A stretch of DNA of 64,000 nt from Tamlana flava (GTDB lineage: Bacteria > Bacteroidota > Bacteroidia > Flavobacteriales > Flavobacteriaceae), in NCBI RefSeq assembly GCF_041287255.1, contig NZ_JBGGTX010000004.1, positions 310,001 through 374,000 of the forward strand. The letters are read 5' to 3'. Positions within the stretch are counted from its first letter, which is position 1, and each line of letters starts with the position of its first letter. The position numbers and the translations under genes were made by a program. This document shows, piece by piece, positions 57,732 to 64,000 of this stretch. Below the pieces are notes generated by a model. That model was not told the origin of the DNA. It ran no database searches and saw only the letters and a list, made by a program, of their open reading frames with translations.

Positions 57732-59116
57732 TGACAAAAACAAACCCCTTGCTTTTAGCATTTTATGGCGATGATTTTACGGGTTCTACCGATGCTTTGG
57801 AATTTTTGACCTCAGCAGGGGTAAAAACTATTTTGTTTTTGAAAAATCCTGAGCAGAAGGATTTAGATAAATTCCCAGAAATCCAGGCCATCGGTGTGGC
57901 AGGAAAAAGTCGTTCCATGTCCCCAAATGACATGGAAAATGAACTGATACCAGTTTTCAATAAATTTATAAAATTCAAACCCAAGCATGTGCATTACAAG
58001 GTATGCTCTACCTTCGATTCAGCCCCGCATGTGGGCAGTATAGGAAAGGCTATTGAGATAGGTAGCGCTATTTTTCAGCAAAATACAGTATTTGTTTTAC
58101 CCTCCGCACCACATTTGGGGCGTTATTGTGCTTTCGGAAATTTATTTGCAAAAATGGGAACTGCAGGTGATGGTAAAATTTACCGGATTGATAGGCACCC
58201 TTCAATGAGCAAACATCCTGTTACACCTGCACTTGAAGGGGATTTAACGGTACATTTATCAAAGCAAACCAATAAATCCATCGGCCTTCTAAATGTAATT
58301 AAAATAGAGGAGGGGAAGTCTGCCGTAATTTCAAAAGTAAAAGAGAATAAAGATTCGGAAATCCTGTTTTTTGACGGATTAAATAAAGCACATTTAGAAA
58401 CTATTGGAGGGGTGTTTAACGCCTTTGCTAAAGAGAATACTTTGTTTTCTGTTGGATCTTCCGGAATTGCAATGGCTTTGGGGTTGGATTGGAAATCTAA
58501 GGGCATAATAGACGGTGAAAGGAAATTCAATGTTTGCGGTGAAAACAGGCCTATTTTGGTGCTATCTGGAAGTTGTTCTCCCGTTACTGAAAACCAAATT
58601 AATTATGCTATTGATAATGGTTTTGCCGAAATTGCTCTAGGCGTTGAAGCTATTAGCAATTCAAATCAAAACCAAGTTATAGAAGAGGTTGTAGGACAAA
58701 TAGTTGCCAATTTTGAAAATGGAAAAAGCACCGTATTACATACCAGCAAAGGACCAGAGGATTCGAGAATTTCAGATTCAGAATTATACTTTAAGAACCA
58801 AGGATTCGAATTCGAAGATATCCAAAACGCCTGTAGTTCAAATTATGGGCATGTTTTGGGGCAGATTGCTAAAGAAGTTTTGGTACAAACAGATATCAAA
58901 AGAATCCTTTTGGCAGGAGGTGATACTTCAAGTTACGCCGCTTCAGAATTAAATATTGCAGCTCTTGAGATGATTGCACCATTGGCACCAGGCGCTCCGT
59001 TATGTAAAGCTATTTCGGACGATGAACGGGTAAACGGATTGGAATTAAATTTTAAAGGCGGACAAGTAGGAACAAAAGATTATTTTATAAAAGTTTTAAA
59101 AGGAGAAAAATTATGA
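57731..59116 (+). CDS. DUF1537/four-carbon acid sugar kinase family, OiaK candidate
   Basis: A 461-residue cytoplasmic kinase of the DUF1537 family (OtnK, DtnK, OiaK). The N-terminal domain starts with FYGDDFTGSTDALEFL, the family substrate-binding block with the two Asp in residues 15-16. The C-terminal half contains the nucleotide-binding GGDTS block (about 400) followed by ASELNI and PLAPGAPLCKAI. It overlaps the RuBisCO-like gene by one base (TAATG) and the next gene by 4 bp. With that neighbour, 3-oxo-isoapionate kinase is the best guess; threonate or erythronate kinase is the alternative, but its usual dehydrogenase and aldolase partners are absent. Confidence 0.85.
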   Translation: MTKTNPLLLAFYGDDFTGSTDALEFLTSAGVKTILFLKNPEQKDLDKFPEIQAIGVAGKSRSMSPNDMENELIPVFNKFIKFKPKHVHYKVCSTFDSAPHVGSIGKAIEIGSAIFQQNTVFVLPSAPHLGRYCAFGNLFAKMGTAGDGKIYRIDRHPSMSKHPVTPALEGDLTVHLSKQTNKSIGLLNVIKIEEGKSAVISKVKENKDSEILFFDGLNKAHLETIGGVFNAFAKENTLFSVGSSGIAMALGLDWKSKGIIDGERKFNVCGENRPILVLSGSCSPVTENQINYAIDNGFAEIALGVEAISNSNQNQVIEEVVGQIVANFENGKSTVLHTSKGPEDSRISDSELYFKNQGFEFEDIQNACSSNYGHVLGQIAKEVLVQTDIKRILLAGGDTSSYAASELNIAALEMIAPLAPGAPLCKAISDDERVNGLELNFKGGQVGTKDYFIKVLKGEKL

Positions 59117-59778
59117 AGGCAAAAACATTGGGTTTTGTACATACATCGGCAACATTGGTACCGTTGTTTCAACAATTGACAAATGAATATCTCAACAATG
59201 TTGAAACATTCAATATCGTTGATGATAGCTTAATAAAGGATGTCATTAAAAAAGGTGAATTAAAGCCCAACACCGCAGCACGGGTGGTTCAACATGTGCA
59301 AGCTGCTGAAGATGCCGGAGCTGATGTTATTCTGGTAACCTGCTCATCTATTGGGGCAGCTATTGAAACTGCTGCAACTTTAAGTACGGTTCCAGTGATT
59401 CGGGTAGATCAAGCTATGGCGGATGAAGCCGTTAAAACAAGCAACAAAATTGGTGTTATTGCCACCTTACCTACAACATTAGGGCCAACAACAGATTTGG
59501 TAAGGCGAAGAGCTGAAGCAGCAGGAAAAAGTGTGTCTATTTCTTCAAAATTATGCGACGGGGCTTTTGAAGCCTTAATGAGTGGTGATGGAGCAAAGCA
59601 CGACCAAATGGTAGCTTCGGCATTGAAAGAACTAATGAAAGAAGTTGATGTTATTGTTTTGGCACAAGCTTCTATGTCTAGAGTTGTTGATGGTTTGAGC
59701 GCAGATGAAAAAATAGTGCCCATTTTAGCTAGTCCTGCTATTGCCATGAAGAAATTGGCTGAAATTTATTTTAATTAA
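59113..59778 (+). CDS. Asp/Glu/hydantoin racemase-family protein
   Basis: A 221-residue cytoplasmic protein of the Asp/Glu/hydantoin racemase superfamily, which includes racemases, maleate isomerase and arylmalonate decarboxylase. The first catalytic Cys is Cys77 in VTCSSIG; at the second position the sequence is LAQASMSR (Ala186, Ser187), so the second Cys is missing and two-base racemisation is doubtful. It may be an isomerase or decarboxylase for a sugar-acid intermediate. It has a clear Shine-Dalgarno site, AGGAG at 59101-59105, inside the kinase gene and overlaps it by 4 bp. I do not know of a role for it in the published apionate routes. Confidence 0.8.
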   Translation: MKAKTLGFVHTSATLVPLFQQLTNEYLNNVETFNIVDDSLIKDVIKKGELKPNTAARVVQHVQAAEDAGADVILVTCSSIGAAIETAATLSTVPVIRVDQAMADEAVKTSNKIGVIATLPTTLGPTTDLVRRRAEAAGKSVSISSKLCDGAFEALMSGDGAKHDQMVASALKELMKEVDVIVLAQASMSRVVDGLSADEKIVPILASPAIAMKKLAEIYFN

Positions 59779-59818
59779 AATCTATCTTGCGTTAAAGCAT
59801 GCCAACTAAACTAAAACC

Positions 59819-61069
59819 ATGCGTAAATACATCCTTTATCTAGCTGTTATTCTTGTAATCTCTTCAGGTATGGGTTGGTTGCAAGATATAGTATGGTTGA
59901 GTAAATTAGGTTTTGTTTTAGGATTGTCATGCTTATCGGTCGGGGTTGGTTCTCTAAAATCGCTTTCTGGATACCAATACACCTTTTGGATTGTAACTGC
60001 CGTGGCGGCAGGGTTAATCTATCCACAAACATTTTTAAATATTGGAGGTATCGATTTGCGGAATAAATGGCTCATCCTTATAATCATTCAGTTGGTTATG
60101 TTTGGTATGGGCACGCAAATGAGCATCAAGGATTTTATAGGTATTCGAAAATCAGGACGAGGTGTATTGGTTGGTCTTTTATGCCAATTTACCATCATGC
60201 CCATCGTCGGTTTTATTATTGCAAAAACGTTTAGTTTCGAACCCGAAATTGCAGCGGGAATAGTACTTATTGGTTCTTGCAGCAGTGGATTGGCTTCAAA
60301 CGTAATGACCTATATTGCTAAAGGCGATTTGGTCTTGTCGGTTACCGTTACGGCCATTTCAACATTAACGGCACCTATTATGACCACTTTTTTAATGAAA
60401 CTGTTTGCTGGAACATTTATTGAAATCAATTTTTTCGATATGATGATGAATATCGTTAAAATCGTTTTGGTACCTCTAACGGCTGCTATGATACATGATG
60501 CCTTGAAAATTTATGGGAAGCAAGTTCGAAAGAGAATAATGGTGATGGCAAGTGTTTCTAGTATTTGGTTATTAGTGATGCTTTTATTCAGTAATGCCAT
60601 TTTTGGCACTGAAAAATACAACGGTGTCGAAATTTTGAACTTTATATGTGCCGCTTTTGTTGTTGGCGTGCTTTATCATTATTTGTATAAAATTTTGCCA
60701 AAGGTTGACGGTTTTATGCCTCTTTTCTCCATGTTTGGTATTGTTTATTTTACCTTGGTAACTACGGCCGCAGGACGTGACAATTTATTGGAAATAGGAA
60801 TGATATTGTTCCTTGCCGCTGTTTTGCACAACACAGCTGGTTATATTTTAGGATATTGGCTAAGTAGGGTGGGAGGATTGGATAAAAAACAAAGTCAAAC
60901 CATTGCCTTTGAGGTTGGACTTCAAAATGGTGGAATGGCCTCAGGATTGGCAGGTGCTATGGGCAAATTAGCCACTTTAGGTTTAGCAGCAGCTGTGTTC
61001 AGCCCTTGGATGAATATTTCAGGTTCTTTATTAGCCAACTATTGGCGAAAGAAAAGGGAAAAAGAATGA
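59819..61069 (+). CDS. Bile-acid/sodium symporter-like (BASS) transporter
   Basis: A 416-residue inner-membrane protein with about 12 hydrophobic segments. The segment IVLIGSCSSGLASNVMTYIAKGD and the later AFEVGLQNGGMASGLA are the broken-helix motifs of the bile acid/sodium symporter fold. It starts 40 bp after the racemase-like gene. Family members carry bile acids, pyruvate and other organic acids. The setting suggests uptake of a sugar acid for the RuBisCO-like module, for example apionate or a related acid, but no substrate can be read. It is longer than the usual 300-330 residues because of about 80 extra N-terminal residues with two or three more hydrophobic segments. Confidence 0.82.
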   Translation: MRKYILYLAVILVISSGMGWLQDIVWLSKLGFVLGLSCLSVGVGSLKSLSGYQYTFWIVTAVAAGLIYPQTFLNIGGIDLRNKWLILIIIQLVMFGMGTQMSIKDFIGIRKSGRGVLVGLLCQFTIMPIVGFIIAKTFSFEPEIAAGIVLIGSCSSGLASNVMTYIAKGDLVLSVTVTAISTLTAPIMTTFLMKLFAGTFIEINFFDMMMNIVKIVLVPLTAAMIHDALKIYGKQVRKRIMVMASVSSIWLLVMLLFSNAIFGTEKYNGVEILNFICAAFVVGVLYHYLYKILPKVDGFMPLFSMFGIVYFTLVTTAAGRDNLLEIGMILFLAAVLHNTAGYILGYWLSRVGGLDKKQSQTIAFEVGLQNGGMASGLAGAMGKLATLGLAAAVFSPWMNISGSLLANYWRKKREKE

Positions 61070-61202
61070 ATATTTGTTTTTCGATATTTTTGTTAAAATT
61101 TTCGTTTATTTTTTTTTGTTTTCGTTTATTTTTGTTTATTTGTGATTGACTAGTCTTAATTACCGTTTTGACTGTCAAAGATTTAGAACTAAATTAAACG
61201 AG
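61070..61202. promoter_or_regulatory. T-rich intergenic region before the DUF1593 genes
   Basis: The 133-bp gap is very T-rich on the + strand and holds a 15-bp exact direct repeat. Two sequences match the Bacteroidota -7 element TAnnTTTG (61085-61092 and 61127-61134), but neither has a TTTG at the right distance for the -33 box. It may hold a new promoter for the DUF1593 genes, separating them from the RuBisCO-like module. No convincing terminator hairpin is seen. Confidence 0.4.
61099..61133 (+). repeat. 15-bp direct repeat with 20-bp period
   Basis: TTTTCGTTTATTTTT occurs at 61099-61113 and at 61119-61133, a 20-bp period, close to two helical turns. A third partial copy (GTTTATTTG) begins at 61134. 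It may be a binding array or a simple T-rich repeat. Confidence 0.55.
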
Positions 61203-62495
61203 ATGTACCCTAAACAATTGTACTTTCATTGTACAGCGATACTGTTTTTTATTTCCTTCTTTGGATGCGAAAAAACTCCACCAGAAAAAATTAAACCAAG
61301 AATATTAATAAGTACTGATATTGGAGGCACCGATCCTGACGACAATCAATCCATGATTCATTTGCTGATGTATGCAAATGAGTTTCAAATTGAGGGTTTG
61401 GTTTCAACTTCATTTCAAACGGGAACGACGCAAAATATTTTTGAGATGATTGATCTTTATGAAAAAGATTTAGATAAGCTTAAAAATCATGCACCTGATT
61501 TTCCTGCACCAGATAAATTGAGGGCTGTAACGAAACAAGGCACTAAGCAAGGTGCGCCTTATAAAGGTTACCGAAAACCCACAGAAGGTTCTGATTGGAT
61601 AATAAAATGCGCTAAAAAGCAAAGTGACCAACCGTTGTGGGTGTTGGTTTGGGGAGGTATTGAAGATGTAACCCAAGCATTGCATGATGCCCCAGAAATT
61701 GAAGACAAAATAAGAGTGTACTGGATTGGCGGTCCCAATAAAAAATGGGGTCCTAATGCCTATGCTTATATTGCGGAAAACCATCCTAATCTATGGATGA
61801 TTGAAAACAATGCGACCTATCGTGGCTGGTTTATGGATTCAGAATCACCGAAAGATTTAAAGGCCAAAGCCTTTTTTGAAAATCACATTAAAAATGTGGG
61901 ACACATGGGCGCCAATTTTATAAACTACTACGAGGGGCGAATTAAAATGGGGGATACGCCATCATTGGCCTATGTTATGAATGGAAACCCTGATGACCCT
62001 ACCACCGAAAGTTGGGGTGGTGAATTTGTGAAAATCAACCACAGTTCGCGTACCATATTTCAGGGCAATAGTTCAATAGCTGATACAGTAGTGGCCTATG
62101 GCATTCAAGAATGGCATTTCAAAGGCCCAGAACTGGATATTCCTCAGGATTCGGTGTGTTTTACCATGGAAATTTCCAAACAAGTTTGGCCAGGTTATTA
62201 TTTGGGCAATGGTGTTTAGGCCACCAGGTATTCCTCTAAAAAGCCTGAGACAGCCAGTTATAAAACCTCAAGTGCTATTCCCGAATTGGATGGTCATATA
62301 GGGCAGTATGTAAGTATCAAACCATGGCCAGGTAAAAAGGAAAAAGACGATTATGTTTTGGGTGAAAACTGGTACGGCGATCGACCCGATGAAGATTTAT
62401 TCTTAAAAGACCAACAAGGAGCAAAAACTATTTCCAAACATCGTGAGGCCTTTTTAATGGACTGGGCCAAACGATGGGAGTGGCTTAAAAACTAA
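61203..62495 (+). pseudogene. DUF1593 nucleoside-hydrolase-like lipoprotein broken by in-frame TAG
   Basis: The ATG at 61203 opens a lipoprotein (FFGC near residue 20) with the DUF1593 block STDIGGTDPDDNQSMIHLLMYAN and LWVLVWGGIEDVTQAL. It reads for 338 residues to a TAG at 62217-62219. The same frame continues for 91 codons to a TAA at 62493-62495, beginning ATRYSSKKPE and including PWPGKKEKDDYVLGENWYGD, which looks like normal coding sequence. One base change (for example GAG to TAG) would explain this. It could be a nonsense mutation, an assembly error or, less likely, read-through. The DUF1593 fold resembles nucleoside hydrolase; in sugar loci it may act on glycosides. The 61146 TTG is rejected as the start. 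Confidence 0.7.
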
Positions 62496-62506
62496 ACAAC
62501 ATTCGA

Positions 62507-63922
62507 GTGAAATCATTTAAACTCATATTATTACTGGCATTAATTACAATAATGAACTTTTCCAATGCTCAGGAAAAACCAAGGTTATTCGTGCTTACTG
62601 ACATTGGTGGTGACCCCGATGACCAAATGTCCATGGTTCGTTTAATGACATATTCTAACCAAATTGACATTGAGGGCCTTGTTGCCACAGAAGTTGTTAA
62701 AACAGTTAATCCAGAACGTATTCAACAGATTGTTGAAGCTTATGGAAAAGTGCGCAACAACCTAGAAATTCACGAAACAGGGTTTCCAAAGGCAGAGTAT
62801 TTACAAAAATGCATTTCAAAAGGAATTCCAATAGGAGGAATGGATGGTGTTGGAGAAGGCAAAGATTCGCCAGGATCTAAGCTCCTTATTAAAGCTGTTG
62901 ATAACAAAGACTCAAGGCCATTATGGGTGAATGTTTGGGGTGGACCGAACGTTTTGGCTCAAGCTTTATGGAAAGTGCGTTCCACACGTTCAAAACAGGA
63001 GCTTGCTAAGTTTGTTGCTAAACTTAGAGTTTACGCTATTTCTGATCAAGATAATAGTGGGCCATGGATTCGTAAAGAATTTCCAGAACTTTTCTATATA
63101 GTAACACCAGGTGCGAATGCTGGTGGAGGTTTTCATCATGCTACGTGGATTGGTATTGGTGGCGATAAGTTTCATGGACGCTTTGGTGGGGCAGATTTTG
63201 AATTGGTAACTAACGAATGGCTTGAGCGTAATATACGTAAAAAGGGGCCTTTGGGAAAAATGTATCCCCATTGGGAATTTATGATGGAAGGCGATTCGCC
63301 AGCTTTTCTTTATCTTGTTGATAACGGACTAAATAGCCCTGAGAATCCCAATTGGGGAGGCTGGGGAGGTCGCTACGAATTATATACACCAAAAACCGAA
63401 AAGTGGTTCTATCAACCTGAGACGCATCCTATATGGACTAATGTGCAAGATGAAGTTTTGGGTAACGACGGAGAATGGCATACCACAAACCATGCAACCA
63501 TATGGAGATGGCGTGAAGCGTATCAAAATGATTTTTCCGCTCGTATGGATTGGACAATCAAACCCTATGATAAAGCCAACCATCCACCAATTGTAAAATT
63601 AGATCACCCGGCATATATAAAAGCCGGAAAAGGGGATCGTATTGAACTTAGCGCCATGAGTACAACCGATCCGGATGGCGACCCACTTTCATACCACTGG
63701 TTTTGTTATGAGGAGGCGGGTACGCGAGGCATGTCAAATTCTAGAACAGGTATTAAACATGATATTATTGGTTTTGACCAAGCTAAAGCCTCAATAACAG
63801 TTAAAAGCAGCCGTGTCATGCCTCCAGGTACTGGAACAATGCACATTATTCTTGCTGTTACCGACCATGGAAGCCCACGTTTAACACGTTACAAACGTGT
63901 TATTATAGATGTTGTTGAATAA
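62507..63922 (+). CDS. DUF1593 nucleoside-hydrolase-like protein with C-terminal Ig-like domain
   Basis: A 471-residue secreted protein starting at GTG 62507, which supplies a signal peptide (NFSNAQ near 22); the first ATG is inside it. The DUF1593 core (about 25-350) has LTDIGGDPDDQMSMVRLMTYSN with the Asp-rich metal site of the nucleoside hydrolase fold, and LWVNVWGGPNVLAQAL. A C-terminal domain (about 385-471) with YHWFCYEEAGTRG resembles the Sde182-type domain of this family. It is a paralogue of the broken gene upstream, which has a shorter tail. Known biochemical data on the family are sparse to my knowledge; hydrolysis of an N- or O-glycoside is likely. Confidence 0.8.
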   Translation: MKSFKLILLLALITIMNFSNAQEKPRLFVLTDIGGDPDDQMSMVRLMTYSNQIDIEGLVATEVVKTVNPERIQQIVEAYGKVRNNLEIHETGFPKAEYLQKCISKGIPIGGMDGVGEGKDSPGSKLLIKAVDNKDSRPLWVNVWGGPNVLAQALWKVRSTRSKQELAKFVAKLRVYAISDQDNSGPWIRKEFPELFYIVTPGANAGGGFHHATWIGIGGDKFHGRFGGADFELVTNEWLERNIRKKGPLGKMYPHWEFMMEGDSPAFLYLVDNGLNSPENPNWGGWGGRYELYTPKTEKWFYQPETHPIWTNVQDEVLGNDGEWHTTNHATIWRWREAYQNDFSARMDWTIKPYDKANHPPIVKLDHPAYIKAGKGDRIELSAMSTTDPDGDPLSYHWFCYEEAGTRGMSNSRTGIKHDIIGFDQAKASITVKSSRVMPPGTGTMHIILAVTDHGSPRLTRYKRVIIDVVE

Positions 63923-63936
63923 TTATAATTATAAAA

Positions 63937-64000
63937 GTGAAAAAGATTCTATTTTCAAGTTTCATCATTTTCTTATTTACAGGACTAATTTCCGTAAGTA
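63937..64000 (+). CDS. Start of a secreted protein, cut by the window end
   Basis: A GTG at 63937, 14 bp after the previous stop, opens a frame that begins with two Lys and a long hydrophobic run typical of a signal peptide (KKILFSSFIIFLF). Only 21 codons are inside the window. It is the same strand and spacing as the other operon genes. Identity cannot be told. Confidence 0.55.
   Translation, partial: MKKILFSSFIIFLFTGLISVS

Noticed and set aside
61099..61133. CRISPR-like array
   Set aside because: Only two short T-rich copies with a 5-bp gap; spacer and repeat sizes do not fit.
61146..61202. TTG start for the broken DUF1593 gene
   Set aside because: It lies in the T-rich control region and adds 19 residues ahead of a clear lipoprotein signal that begins at ATG 61203.
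62217..62219. TAG as a pyrrolysine or other recoded codon
   Set aside because: No pylT-like or recoding signal is seen, and all other stops in the window behave normally, so mutation or sequencing error is simpler.

Overview
The window looks like a carbohydrate-rich part of a low-GC Bacteroidota genome, most likely a flavobacterium. It has a SusC/SusD pair, many lipoprotein or Sec signal peptides, AT-rich leaders with few Shine-Dalgarno sites, and almost every gene is a glycan-active enzyme. I see no rRNA, tRNA, CRISPR array, phage gene or insertion sequence. No transcription regulator is encoded.

Layout. (1) 32-13468 (+): a tight operon of GH106 rhamnosidase, SGNH acetylesterase, a DUF5703-type hydrolase, a multidomain PL1 pectate lyase, a GH127 beta-L-arabinofuranosidase and an L-fucose isomerase. 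It ends in a two-way terminator facing (2) 13584-16040 (-): a sodium/solute symporter and a DapA-family keto-acid aldolase. (3) 16328-21627 (+): susC and susD, read divergently from (2) and followed by a strong hairpin terminator. (4) 21706-56483 (+): about 34 kb of extracytoplasmic enzymes. These are two PL1 paralogues around a DUF3826 protein, a beta-helix fusion protein, GH140 apiosidase-like, GH28, GH43, a sialidase-like propeller protein, two GH78 rhamnosidases, an STN-alpha/beta hydrolase fusion, GH95, an MGH1-like protein, a sialidase-TIM-barrel fusion, a GH20/GH67-like protein and two GH2 enzymes. (5) 56490-61069 (+): a cytoplasmic module of RuBisCO-like protein, DUF1537 acid-sugar kinase, Asp/Glu-racemase-like protein and a BASS-type transporter. 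(6) 61203-64000 (+): two DUF1593 nucleoside-hydrolase-like proteins, the first broken by an in-frame TAG, and the start of another secreted protein.

How it works together. The activities (polygalacturonan backbone cutting, ester removal, release of L-rhamnose, L-fucose or L-galactose, L-arabinofuranose, apiose and beta-linked galactose or uronic acid, plus sialidase-like folds that might act on Kdo/Dha-type sugars) point to a pectin locus aimed at complex side chains such as rhamnogalacturonan II, or apiose-bearing pectin such as apiogalacturonan. The RuBisCO-like protein beside a DUF1537 kinase matches the pairing known from D-apionate catabolism (OiaK with OiaX or OiaT). An apiosidase in the same run suggests one locus covering apiose release and part of its breakdown. 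This link is the most interesting hypothesis here. It is inference: the earlier apiose oxidation enzymes are not in the window.
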